Part shown: positions 8,140 through 14,938 of the stretch, in pieces | Position numbering within the stretch: position 1 is the stretch's first letter | Layout: each line of letters starts with the position of its first letter | IMG/VR virus record: IMGVR_UViG_3300044612_002129 | Location: 1-36,145 of that record | Direction: 5' to 3' (one strand) | DNA length: 36,145 nucleotides | Origin: a virus | The notes under the pieces: model-generated | Told to the model about the DNA's origin: nothing | What the model saw: only the letters and a program-made list of their open reading frames with translations | The model's database searches: none | Position numbers and translations under genes: made by a program

Positions 8140-10344
8140 ATGAGCGCAGCAGAATTTGATGTTAATTCGTTTTTAAATGAAAAGTCTGCGGCGCCTGCCG
8201 CTGCTGGCAATTTTGATGTTGATGCTTTTTTAAACGATACGTCTCCTGTGGTTGATAAACCAACTTACGCTAACGGCGCATCGCCAACTCGTGCGTTAAA
8301 TCAACCAGCTCCTTCGATGACATCAGACCTGCGTGCGCAATTAGGTCGCGGTAACGAACGTGGCAAGTTTTCTAAACTAAAAGAATTGTACGGCGCTGAA
8401 AACGTTGCAGCAGCTAACGATGGCACGTTTAAAATTAAAGAAGGCGACGTTTGGTATCAAGTTGACCCTAACCTGGACGCTGTAGATCCGTGGAAAGCTA
8501 CTGCTGGTGTATTAGCCGGCGGAGCAGCTACGTTTGCTGGTTACGGCGCAGCCGGTGTAAACATCTTAGCTAACATGGTAACTGGTAAAGGTAACCTTTC
8601 AACCAATCCACAGCAGATTGCTGAAGGATTGCTAAACGAATTCCTACCTAAAGGCGAAGCACAAACGTTTGCAAAAGAGACGGTGTCAGAGCTTGGCGAG
8701 AATGAATCGTTGATCGCTACTACTGGAGCTAGCGTTGGCGTTGGCTTAGCTACTGGTGGCGCTAGCCTTATGGCTCAGGGCTTGGCACAGGGCGCCGTGG
8801 CGCTTGGCATGGAAGGCTCGCGCATTAGCATGGGCGCAGCCGAAGGTACTTACGATATTGACCCGGAAGAGTACGTAAAAGATTTAGCTACTGAGACTTT
8901 GTTTGCTGCTGGCGGAGCCGTGATTTTACCTGGTGTTCGACCGGGACTAAAGTGGCTTGCAGAATCTGGGGCAGCTAAAAAGCTTGGTGAACTAGCTAGT
9001 AAATTACCCGGCCCATCAAAAGAAGCTGTTTACAACGGCTGGGGCGCACTTACTCGCATGGGTGGAGAAACTACACAGCGAATTTTTGAGCGTGGTGATA
9101 AAGTTCAGCGGTGGGTTAACCAAGGTGCGGGCAAAACTACACAAGATGCAGTTGATACTTGGTCAAGACAAATTACAAGTAACGTAAGAAACATGGCTAG
9201 TGCTGCTACTGAAGCACGTACTGAGCTTTATAATAAAGGACAAGCATCGCTGCGCGCAGCTGCAAAAGCCGATACTAAAATTGATTTAAAAGCGCTAACT
9301 AATCCATTTATTGAAGATTTGCAAAACGCTGGTTTAGTAAAAGTAGCAGCTCGTAAGGGTGCCGCAATGCGAGGCGAATTTGTAGACGGCAAGTTTTTGT
9401 CTAAACAAGCAGGTATCGAACTTGATTTTGAATTAATACCTTACGAACAATTTAAAGCGCAGGCTATTAAATCGGGTGAGTTACCTGATCTAGCTTTCTC
9501 AGAAGAATCGTACAAAGGTTTACAAAAAATGTTTACTGAGGTGTCGGCTCTTCGAGATCCCGCACTTAGCAAAAAAACAGGGTTTGAAGCTGTTGAAAAT
9601 TTAGGTAAAGCTTCTAGAGTGCTTAGCGACATCACGCACGAACTTCGTGAAACTGGCATTGATAATAACCTTAATGTTCTGGAAAGGCTTGCAACTTCTG
9701 CAGACAGCAAATTTAGAAAGGGCGCCTTAGATGCATTAGGTGGCGAAGGATCTGAATTAGGGCGCGTGTTTGTAGCAAATAAAGAAGCTTACCGTACTTT
9801 TAAAAGTACTTTTGGGCCGCTTGAAAAAGCGGCATTAGCTGAGCAGCAAGGAAACAAGGAAGCTTTTGCTTCTTTAGGTCGAACCATTTCTGGCCGCACA
9901 AATAAAGCTGAAACACGTGGCGACCTTTTAAAGGGTATTCAATTTTTAAAAAATAACGGAATTAAATCTAGTGATAATTTGCAATATTTAGCTGATGACA
10001 TTGCTGATATTAATGCTGCTAGAAATCTAACTGAGTCTATTGATAAAGCGGGTCCTCGTCTTAAAACTGCCGGTCTTATGGCTGGCGGGGTCGGCGTAGC
10101 TAACCCCTTAGCGGGCGGGTTAATAGCAGGCGGCGCACTTGCTAGTGCTCCACAAATTCCAGCTGCAATGTCCCGTATTGGTTACGGCATGATGGATCTT
10201 GCGCGCGCTAACCCTGGAATGATGTCTAAACTCTTAATGAACCCTGCTACAGGCTCGCAAATTCCATTGATGTGGATACAGGCTGGTCAAGCTGAGCAGC
10301 AAACTAACGAGCTAATGATGTCTAGGATACCAGGAGCCCAATGA
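8140..10344 (+). CDS. Large internal virion / ejection-type protein
   Basis: The product is 734 residues. The N-terminus carries two copies of a short motif, FDVNSFLNE at residues 5-13 and FDVDAFLND at about 24-32; such repeats are common at the start of phage internal virion proteins and may be a scaffold- or partner-binding tag. A compact domain follows (RAQLGRGNERGKFSKLKELYG). Several Gly/Ala-rich hydrophobic segments come next (about 128-160, 195-220, 250-265), and another lies near the C-terminus (GLMAGGVGVANPLAGGLIAGG). The middle is long charged helix. This pattern suits a protein that inserts into or crosses the host envelope during DNA entry. No peptidoglycan-cleaving motif was seen. 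It ends one base before the next gene. Confidence 0.52.
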   Translation: MSAAEFDVNSFLNEKSAAPAAAGNFDVDAFLNDTSPVVDKPTYANGASPTRALNQPAPSMTSDLRAQLGRGNERGKFSKLKELYGAENVAAANDGTFKIKEGDVWYQVDPNLDAVDPWKATAGVLAGGAATFAGYGAAGVNILANMVTGKGNLSTNPQQIAEGLLNEFLPKGEAQTFAKETVSELGENESLIATTGASVGVGLATGGASLMAQGLAQGAVALGMEGSRISMGAAEGTYDIDPEEYVKDLATETLFAAGGAVILPGVRPGLKWLAESGAAKKLGELASKLPGPSKEAVYNGWGALTRMGGETTQRIFERGDKVQRWVNQGAGKTTQDAVDTWSRQITSNVRNMASAATEARTELYNKGQASLRAAAKADTKIDLKALTNPFIEDLQNAGLVKVAARKGAAMRGEFVDGKFLSKQAGIELDFELIPYEQFKAQAIKSGELPDLAFSEESYKGLQKMFTEVSALRDPALSKKTGFEAVENLGKASRVLSDITHELRETGIDNNLNVLERLATSADSKFRKGALDALGGEGSELGRVFVANKEAYRTFKSTFGPLEKAALAEQQGNKEAFASLGRTISGRTNKAETRGDLLKGIQFLKNNGIKSSDNLQYLADDIADINAARNLTESIDKAGPRLKTAGLMAGGVGVANPLAGGLIAGGALASAPQIPAAMSRIGYGMMDLARANPGMMSKLLMNPATGSQIPLMWIQAGQAEQQTNELMMSRIPGAQ

Positions 10345-10345
10345 C

Positions 10346-10627
10346 ATGGATATCGAAAGAATACACGACAAGCTAGATACCTTGATCGACAAGCAATCAG
10401 AAATGAACGCTATCCTAGCTGTTCAAGCTGAGCAGCTGCGTATTCACATATTGCGAACCGATCAGTTGGAGGCTCTCGCCCAAGATTACCGAGAAGAAAT
10501 GCTAGATAAGGTTGAGCCAATTGAGGAGCACGTCCAGATGCTAAAAGGTGCCGGAAAAGCTATGGCTATCGTCGGCACCGTGGTAGGGCTCGTCCTTGCA
10601 GCCCTTAAGTTGTTTTTTGGTCGTTAG
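10346..10627 (+). CDS. Small coiled-coil protein with C-terminal membrane anchor (holin / XhlA-like)
   Basis: The product is 93 residues. Residues 1-65 are an amphipathic, probably coiled-coil helix (IERIHDKLDTLIDKQSEMNAI). Residues 68-88 are one transmembrane segment (GKAMAIVGTVVGLVLAALKLF), ending in GR. This layout resembles haemolysin XhlA-type proteins, which often help phage lysis. It starts one base after the preceding stop, so it is probably coupled to the ejection-protein gene. The alternative is a small virion membrane protein. Its stop codon lies inside the 10-bp tandem repeat that follows. Confidence 0.5.
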   Translation: MDIERIHDKLDTLIDKQSEMNAILAVQAEQLRIHILRTDQLEALAQDYREEMLDKVEPIEEHVQMLKGAGKAMAIVGTVVGLVLAALKLFFGR

Positions 10628-10660
10628 TAGTCGTTAGTAGTCGTTAGTAGTCGTTAGTAG
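10621..10660. repeat. Four perfect tandem copies of TCGTTAGTAG between convergent genes
   Basis: The 10-base unit TCGTTAGTAG is repeated four times without mismatch. The first copy contains the stop of the + strand gene, and the array ends exactly where the stop codon of the - strand gene begins (10661). Because 10 is not a multiple of 3, the TAG in successive units falls in successive frames. The reverse complement (CTACTAACGA) likewise carries TAA in successive frames, so the array has stops in all six frames. No hairpin with a U-tract accompanies it. Confidence 0.9.
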
Positions 10661-10879
10661 CTACTTAATCAAGCACACAAACTCACTTAGCTTTCTTAGA
10701 TAAGGTATTTCATTTGCTACCGTACCTTCTATTCTACACCATTGTGGACGAGGGTCGTTAGTTGCAAAATACTCCATATACCCGTCTGGGTAAAAAATCC
10801 TGGGAGATCCAGTATCCGTACGAAACCACAGTTCAGCGTGTGTCTTTGATTGTTTGTGAGCCTTCTTTTTCTTTCTCAT
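10661..10879 (-). CDS. Small basic protein of unknown function
   Basis: The product is 72 residues. It starts at ATG after a TAGGAT site. The N-terminus is highly basic (MRKKKKAHKQSK); the rest is a compact mixed sequence with several aromatics (AELWFRTDTGSPRIFYPDGY) and no recognisable motif. It is the last gene of the long leftward transcription unit and starts one base after the stop of the lipoprotein gene. Its stop directly abuts the 10-bp tandem repeat. I do not recognise a family. Confidence 0.55.
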   Translation of the reverse strand: MRKKKKAHKQSKTHAELWFRTDTGSPRIFYPDGYMEYFATNDPRPQWCRIEGTVANEIPYLRKLSEFVCLIK

Positions 10880-10880
10880 G

Positions 10881-11429
10881 TTAATATCCTACACTGCCGC
10901 CAGCCCAGCTGACTGTTGACAAGCCGACTGTAAACACGCATGCGCGGCCATCAGTAGTTTGATAAGTCCCAGGAGTAACCAAAGCTAGCCGAGTATTCGC
11001 GCCAGCTGACTGGCTAACACTAGCTAAGATAGTTCGATTAGCCAACACTAGCAGGACCTCTGGATTTGCACCGCTAACAGTCGAGCAGGGCTTAATTACC
11101 TGCGTGATTGTGTAAGGTGTGGCTGGCGCGTCGGAACCGTCTTCACCATTCGTGCCGTTTAGTAATAGCGCGTCGCTGCCATCAGTACAAGATATTCGCG
11201 CGCCGCCGGCTGGTGCCGCCTCGCTAGCTAGCACCGTCTGCACGCTACAGGACGAGCCGTTTGAGCCGTCGCTACCAGGTAAACCAGTTAACCCCTGTGC
11301 GCCCGTGCGCCCATCATCACAGCCGTTACCTGCAAGAGTGCACCCAAGCATCTCGCCAACATTGCTAGAATAATTCTGACACGCGGTCGCTCCCAATAAA
11401 ACCCCTACGAACAATAGACTCTTAAACAC
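10881..11429 (-). CDS. Putative lipoprotein with collagen-like Gly-X-Y repeats
   Basis: The product is 182 residues, starting at GTG with a strong AGGAGGT site. Residues 1-16 form a signal peptide (MFKSLLFVGVLLGATA) followed by Cys17, a plausible lipobox for acylation. Residues about 40-60 are seven consecutive Gly-X-Y triplets (GRTGAQGLTGLPGSDGSNG), as in collagen-like bacterial and phage proteins. The rest is beta-rich with several cysteines (CSVQTVL, ISCTDG, IKPCSTV, ACVFTV) that could form disulphides. It would be anchored in an envelope membrane. Possible roles are superinfection exclusion or cell-surface alteration; neither is shown. It overlaps the upstream gene by 8 bases. Confidence 0.6.
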   Translation of the reverse strand: MFKSLLFVGVLLGATACQNYSSNVGEMLGCTLAGNGCDDGRTGAQGLTGLPGSDGSNGSSCSVQTVLASEAAPAGGARISCTDGSDALLLNGTNGEDGSDAPATPYTITQVIKPCSTVSGANPEVLLVLANRTILASVSQSAGANTRLALVTPGTYQTTDGRACVFTVGLSTVSWAGGSVGY

Positions 11430-12066
11430 CTGCTACCTCCTCGGTACGTTGTTTTTGCTTGTTACCATGATACTCGTATGCTCTGCAGCCACAAGACTTA
11501 GAAGTTCTAAATCTAGTGACTTTTACTTCTTTTACGTTACCGCAAATACATTGCACTGTTAACATTCGCATGCCGCGCTTGTTAAACTTAGTACAGCTAG
11601 ACATATCGACGTAGCCTTTTAGAACCGTAAAATACCCGTACGTTTTACCTACAAAATCTTCGACCTTTTCTTTACAGTAAATGCGATTGCCGCGTTTGGC
11701 TGCCTCATTCTTAGCCTTATTAACTCGCTCGCCAGATAACGTTGACTCGCGAACTTGCATAGTAGTGTGCTTACAGAAATCGCAGGTACCTGGCACCGTA
11801 GCAATTGTTCGCACCATACGAAACGCCGCGTCTGGATCATGTTTATTGTTAATAGGTAATACGCCGTACTCGTTAAGGTTTGCGCCCTTACAATCACACA
11901 TGTCTACTATAGGTGATGAGTCACGTTTAAACCGATCAGCCTTATCGTCTAGCGTCATACCTAGCGCGGCTGTTCGCTGTCTAGTCGTAAGCCCTACTAA
12001 AAACTTTTCGTTTGGCCAGTAAGCTATTAGTTCTTTAACGTGTTCGCGTTCAGTCTGCTCGTTCAT
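11422..12066 (-). CDS. Cys-rich protein with HNH-associated zinc motif
   Basis: I place the start at ATG 12066 because a CAGGAG site lies just upstream; the longer frame to 12114 lacks one. The product is 214 residues. The C-terminal part reads GKTYGYFTVLKGYV ... MLTVQCICGNVKEVKV ... SKSCGCRAYEYHG. That is the pattern of a small zinc-binding unit (F-x-V-L, C-x-C-G, S-C-G-C) seen in phage proteins near or fused to HNH and AP2 homing endonucleases. The N-terminal half has further cysteines (MCDCKGANL, CDFCKHTTM) and may bind a second zinc. It lies one gene from an HNH endonuclease. Nucleic-acid binding is likely; no nuclease motif was found. Confidence 0.55.
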   Translation of the reverse strand: MNEQTEREHVKELIAYWPNEKFLVGLTTRQRTAALGMTLDDKADRFKRDSSPIVDMCDCKGANLNEYGVLPINNKHDPDAAFRMVRTIATVPGTCDFCKHTTMQVRESTLSGERVNKAKNEAAKRGNRIYCKEKVEDFVGKTYGYFTVLKGYVDMSSCTKFNKRGMRMLTVQCICGNVKEVKVTRFRTSKSCGCRAYEYHGNKQKQRTEEVAGV

Positions 12067-12421
12067 GCGCGCTAACTCCTGTGTTTGCTTCGTATACAAA
12101 TAATGTACGCGCAAAATCCTCTTCTGTAAAGAGAAAAGCAGGTTTTTTTACCAAGTCGCTTACAACGTTCACGGCGTCGACTAACTCTGTAGGGTGGGCC
12201 GCATAAGCTGCTTCAAGTTTTTTACGCGTGCCTAAAAACGTTAGGGGAGCCGATTCGTTAATAACAACTTCCATTACAGCGGTAACCCAGCATCTGGTTA
12301 CCTCGGTGTTAGTCCAAGCGCCCTTTAATTCGCTTTGTAAATCCAGGGCGCGCTGCCTTATTTTTAGCAACACGTCGGTCTCTATATTTCTTTTAGGCGC
12401 CGGCTTGGTCTTCCAATCCAT
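12050..12421 (-). CDS. Protein of unknown function
   Basis: The start is taken at ATG 12421, which has a GGAGGT site 8 bases upstream, rather than an earlier in-frame ATG lacking one. The product is 123 residues. After a basic N-terminus (MDWKTKPAPKRN) it is mainly helical and acidic (KIRQRALDLQSELKGAW, AVNVVSDLVKKPAFLFTEEDF). There is no membrane segment or recognised motif. Its first 29 bases overlap the end of the HNH gene and its end overlaps the next gene by 17 bases, typical of this tightly packed operon. Confidence 0.5.
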   Translation of the reverse strand: MDWKTKPAPKRNIETDVLLKIRQRALDLQSELKGAWTNTEVTRCWVTAVMEVVINESAPLTFLGTRKKLEAAYAAHPTELVDAVNVVSDLVKKPAFLFTEEDFARTLFVYEANTGVSAHERAD

Positions 12422-12800
12422 CTTGCGTACCTCCAAAGTTATATTCGTACACACGTTTAACGTAAACTAAAAACGATTCAACGTCCATCTCTTTTTTAGC
12501 CATGTTGCAAGTCCCGCAGCAGGCCATGAGTGAGCCTACAACGTACGGCATATCATTGCTAACCCTGTCGACACCGTTATAAACAAACGGCTGAGTTGTG
12601 TAAGCGCGCTTTTGCTTGTCGTGTACGTACCGCTGTTTAGGCTCCACGCCGCAGAGATAGCAGTTATGTTGCGTGATCATTACAAACGTTTCTAAGTCTA
12701 ACTCAAAAGCAAGCCCGCGTTTGCGGGCCGACTTTCGATATTGTCTCCATAACGCCTTAGCGTTTGGATTAGCTGTTAAGGGCTTCAACGTAAGCCTCAA
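12393..12800 (-). CDS. HNH endonuclease, probably homing type
   Basis: The product is up to 135 residues. Both plausible starts are TTG: 12800 (GGTGA upstream) or 12788 (GAGG upstream). The sequence follows the phage HNH pattern: ARKRGLAFELDLETF, then CYLCG, then YNGVDRVSNDMPYV, then CCGTCNMAKKEMDVESF. The two Cys pairs (CYLC and CCGTC) form a zinc site. NGVDR with the following Asn carries the HNH active-site turn, and the Asn-x-x-x-Lys near the end is typical. It overlaps both neighbours, so it is an integral part of the operon rather than a clean insertion. It is likely a free-standing homing endonuclease or a nicking accessory nuclease. Confidence 0.82.
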   Translation of the reverse strand: MRLTLKPLTANPNAKALWRQYRKSARKRGLAFELDLETFVMITQHNCYLCGVEPKQRYVHDKQKRAYTTQPFVYNGVDRVSNDMPYVVGSLMACCGTCNMAKKEMDVESFLVYVKRVYEYNFGGTQDGLEDQAGA

Positions 12801-13194
12801 ATGCTTTCACCGACTCCCAGCGCGCGTGCATGTCGCTGTCTCTAGCTAAAGCAATTGTATCTGCCACGTAATCTTTAATACCAGGAAACGTCGAATAAGT
12901 GCGCATGCCAAAACGACTTACTAATACGACATTGCCTACCTGAAGATCCAATGGTACGGGCGCGCCATCATCTCCATAGTAACCTTCTCCAGTAGCAAGT
13001 ACAACCGCCACGTCTGCCGCATTTTCTTTAGTAGCTGAACGGTGGTCCGTAAGCGAAGAGGCTACAATAAGCCCACCGGCAGTTTTGATTTCTGGCGGAG
13101 GTAACAGCTCTAGCAACAACCTATTACCACGCATTGGTAACTTGTGCGGCCCGTCAGCTAGCTTGGCAAATCTACTCAGATACTTCGTTTCCAT
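12769..13194 (-). CDS. GroES-like co-chaperonin
   Basis: The product is 141 residues, with an AAGGAG site before the ATG. From about residue 20 it follows the GroES fold: MRGNRLLLELLPPPEIKTAGG (first strand and mobile-loop region), LIVASSL, DVAVVLATGEGYYGDDG, PLDLQVGNVVLVSRFG, and a final ALARDSDM. This matches the GroES order of KTAGG-I, V-x-V-G-x-G, V-x-V-G-D-x-V-L. The C-terminal 20 residues (ARWESVKAFEAYVEALNS) extend beyond usual GroES. Phage co-chaperonins such as T4 gp31 replace host GroES so that GroEL can fold the capsid protein. No GroEL gene is present, so it would work with host GroEL. Confidence 0.75.
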   Translation of the reverse strand: METKYLSRFAKLADGPHKLPMRGNRLLLELLPPPEIKTAGGLIVASSLTDHRSATKENAADVAVVLATGEGYYGDDGAPVPLDLQVGNVVLVSRFGMRTYSTFPGIKDYVADTIALARDSDMHARWESVKAFEAYVEALNS

Positions 13195-13444
13195 TTGATA
13201 ACTCCTTTTTTTCTTTACGTAGAGCTTTAAGCTCTTTTTTTAATTTAGTAATATCTTCATTTAGCGATTCGCGGTCTTTAATGTCTGACAGCTTAGCCTC
13301 CATGCGGTTGGCTAACATCTGCGCTTCCTCTATTAAAGAAAGTAGAGCCGAATAGTTACGCGTCTCGTTAAGCTTTCTCATCTCGTCCAACACTGAGCAT
13401 ATGACTCGGTTAGGGTAGTAGCTGCTGAAATAATGTTCACTCAT
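13172..13444 (-). CDS. Small coiled-coil protein, unknown function
   Basis: The product is 90 residues, with a GGAGGA site before ATG. The N-terminal half (SEHYFSSYYPNRVICSVLDE) is followed by a long charged helix (LIEEAQMLANRMEAKLSDI, then EDITKLKKELKALRKEKKEL), a clear coiled coil that would dimerise. There is no DNA-binding or catalytic motif. It overlaps the GroES-like gene by 23 bases and the upstream gene by 8. The function is unknown. Confidence 0.55.
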   Translation of the reverse strand: MSEHYFSSYYPNRVICSVLDEMRKLNETRNYSALLSLIEEAQMLANRMEAKLSDIKDRESLNEDITKLKKELKALRKEKKELSNGNEVSE

Positions 13445-13685
13445 GTGGCTGGTCCTCCAAATCTTTTAGTAGCTGCCTTAAAACTTCTTTTACATTGTCT
13501 GCTCGAAGAAAAAGCGTATTGTCGTATCCGCCACTTCGGCAGTTAAGGGTTTCCTCAGGTTCTAACTTTCTAAGTGAACACTCCTCGTAAGCCGCCGACA
13601 CCTTAATACGCATATCGATGTAGCCTTTTTCCAACTCTTCCCTAGTAAGAGTTTTTACATGCTCCTCCAGATTAAACTCAAACAT
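13437..13685 (-). CDS. Small acidic protein, unknown function
   Basis: The product is 82 residues, starting at ATG after AAGGGG. The sequence is acidic and probably helical at both ends (FNLEEHVKTLTREELEKGY and NVKEVLRQLLKDLEDQ), with two cysteines in the middle. There is no recognised family. It lies between the AbrB-like gene and the coiled-coil gene, overlapping the latter by 8 bases. Confidence 0.5.
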   Translation of the reverse strand: MFEFNLEEHVKTLTREELEKGYIDMRIKVSAAYEECSLRKLEPEETLNCRSGGYDNTLFLRADNVKEVLRQLLKDLEDQPHE

Positions 13686-13688
13686 TAG

Positions 13689-13895
13689 CTAACCCCTTCT
13701 TTTAATTGTTACAGGTTGATTACGTTCTAACATTTCCTTAAGCGCCTCCATAAAAAGCTTTTTAATTGCTTTTTTAATTATCCTCCGTTTTTTAGATTTG
13801 ACCCCTGTTATACGCCGCATCTCCGTTAACAAGTCAGCTGGCAATACAATAGAGCCATGCTCATTAACAGTTAATGTCCAGACCTTACTCTTCAC
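13689..13895 (-). CDS. Small basic protein with possible AbrB-like N-terminus
   Basis: The product is 68 residues, with a GTG start coupled to the recombinase stop by a 4-base GTGA overlap and a GGGAG site. Residues 4-25 (KVWTLTVNEHGSIVLPADLL) resemble the swapped-hairpin start of SpoVT/AbrB-like DNA-binding proteins, with the G-x-I-V-L-P turn. The rest is very basic helix (KSKKRRIIKKAIKKLF). A small DNA-binding protein directly downstream of a recombinase could be an excisionase or regulator. That is inference; the AbrB likeness rests on about 20 residues. Confidence 0.45.
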   Translation of the reverse strand: MKSKVWTLTVNEHGSIVLPADLLTEMRRITGVKSKKRRIIKKAIKKLFMEALKEMLERNQPVTIKRRG

Positions 13896-14596
13896 ACGCT
13901 AACTCCCTCTTTTAATTTTGCAGCCAGGCTGGCTGTGTTAGTTGCGGTTACATATAAACTTGCAGTCTGCATCGAATTCCAACCGAACATCGCAAGTAGC
14001 TCAGCCTCGCGGGCGCCCAGCTCCACTGCGCGCGTAGCAGCTAGTTTGCGTAAGCTGTGAGGCGTTAGCCCCAAGGGCTTTAGCGCACGACGCAATTGGT
14101 GAGCGACGATCTTAACCTCGGGCGCATTGTGGACTTGTCGACTCTTGTTGCCTTTACCCACAACTATACCCATAGATACCCGATTAGCCTCAGAGATGCG
14201 TAGCCCACTAGACAATAGTGCAAATGCTTGGGCTGCCATCTCAGGTGTTAACTCAGCGCGGATACGTGTAACGGCTTCGCCGAACGTTAGCTGCGGCCTT
14301 TTAGGTGTATAAGCATTCTTAAAAAGCCTAGCATTGTCGCACATAAACTGGGAGAACTTGTTTTCCTGGTTAGGCCAACCGAAGCCAGCTAGCTGGGCGG
14401 CTCGAATGAATAGAGTCTTAATCGTATACGCCATATATCCGCCATTTACACAGTGGCGGAAAAACCCTGCCGGATCGTTTGGCAGGTATTCTTCGGGGAT
14501 GCTGGCAAGTCTACTAGCCTCTGACTTGTAGCTAGCGTAGCTCCAGGCGTTTTCTTTAGAGGCTAAGTATCTTTGTTTAAGCGTTTGTGTCTTCAT
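13892..14596 (-). CDS. Tyrosine recombinase (integrase family)
   Basis: The product is 234 residues, short for the family. Residues 1-100 are a helical core-binding domain. Residues 105-230 are the catalytic domain. Arg133 lies in SSGLRISEANR, a Lys in GKGNKSR (148-151), His180 and Arg183 in HSLRK, Trp206 in FGWNS in place of the second His, and the nucleophile Tyr215 in SLYVTATN. All catalytic positions are present at normal spacing. It could integrate the phage, resolve multimers or invert DNA. The ribosome binding site is weak. Upstream are two GTATAC palindromes, a terminator-like hairpin and the tandem noncoding repeats, so its expression may be controlled by that leader. Confidence 0.85.
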   Translation of the reverse strand: MKTQTLKQRYLASKENAWSYASYKSEASRLASIPEEYLPNDPAGFFRHCVNGGYMAYTIKTLFIRAAQLAGFGWPNQENKFSQFMCDNARLFKNAYTPKRPQLTFGEAVTRIRAELTPEMAAQAFALLSSGLRISEANRVSMGIVVGKGNKSRQVHNAPEVKIVAHQLRRALKPLGLTPHSLRKLAATRAVELGAREAELLAMFGWNSMQTASLYVTATNTASLAAKLKEGVSV

Positions 14597-14598
14597 AG

Positions 14599-14625
14599 GT
14601 ATACATTAGCTCGCTTTTTGTATAC
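14599..14625. promoter_or_regulatory. Paired GTATAC palindromes upstream of the recombinase
   Basis: GTATAC occurs at 14599-14604 and 14620-14625, with 21 bases from one start to the next, i.e. two helical turns, so both face the same side of the DNA. The first begins three bases upstream of the recombinase ATG. Same-face palindromes here suit a dimeric repressor or recombinase accessory site. The sites are seen; function is inferred. Confidence 0.35.
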
Positions 14626-14646
14626 TTGCAAGTGTTAAACTAAAAC

Positions 14647-14671
14647 GCCCCGTTTTGGCAACACACGGGGC
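14647..14671 (-). terminator. Terminator-like hairpin just before the recombinase gene
   Basis: GCCCCGT (14647-14653) and ACGGGGC (14665-14671) form a perfect 7-bp stem with an 11-base loop. On the - strand the stem is followed by GTTTTAGTTT, a short U-tract, so it could end leftward RNA coming from the noncoding repeats about 50 bases before the recombinase start. The U-tract is only moderate, so termination may be partial or regulated. Confidence 0.5.
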
Positions 14672-14724
14672 CACGTGTATAGAAGCAAGCCAAACTCACC
14701 ACTTAAACAGGCAGGTGACGCCTA

Positions 14725-14924
14725 GGCGGGCCGCTAGCGACTTCGGCCATGTGCTTACTGTGGTTCAAGTTTGCTCGTCGGTAACAAACCGAATCTTGCG
14801 CCCCGATAACCCACTTATTCAGCACCGAATATTGTCTTCATCTGCGTGTCTCCAATGGCAGCGGCTGACCCAACTCCTGTTGGCTCCCGTTCACACCACA
14901 GCTTCCACGCCTCCGCCCAAAACT
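14725..14924 (-). ncRNA. Tandem structured RNA candidate, copy A
   Basis: This is a 200-base element sharing conserved blocks with copy B: block 1 at 14725-14771 (46 of 47 bases identical), block 2/3 at 14803-14853 (47 of 51), block 4 at 14901-14924 (24 of 24). The ends pair (GGCGG with CCGCC). Block 1 contains a GGCCG/CGGCC hairpin with a 10-base loop. Variable insert 1 forms TCGGT-aacaa-ACCGA and insert 2 forms CCAAC-tcct-GTTGG. On the - strand block 3 holds GGAGA, then 7 bases, then ATG opening the 8-codon ORF MKTIFGAE (14815-14841). The strand is uncertain; - is preferred because the flanking genes and terminators run that way. Confidence 0.5.
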
Positions 14925-14938
14925 AACTAATAAAAAAA

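Noticed and set aside
10621-10660. Tandem repeat as a CRISPR array
   Set aside because: Units are 10 bases with no spacers and there are no cas genes.
14758-14771. GTGGTTCAAGTT, resembling a tRNA T-loop
   Set aside because: No matching stem on either side and no acceptor or anticodon arms, so not a tRNA. No tRNA gene was found elsewhere in the window.
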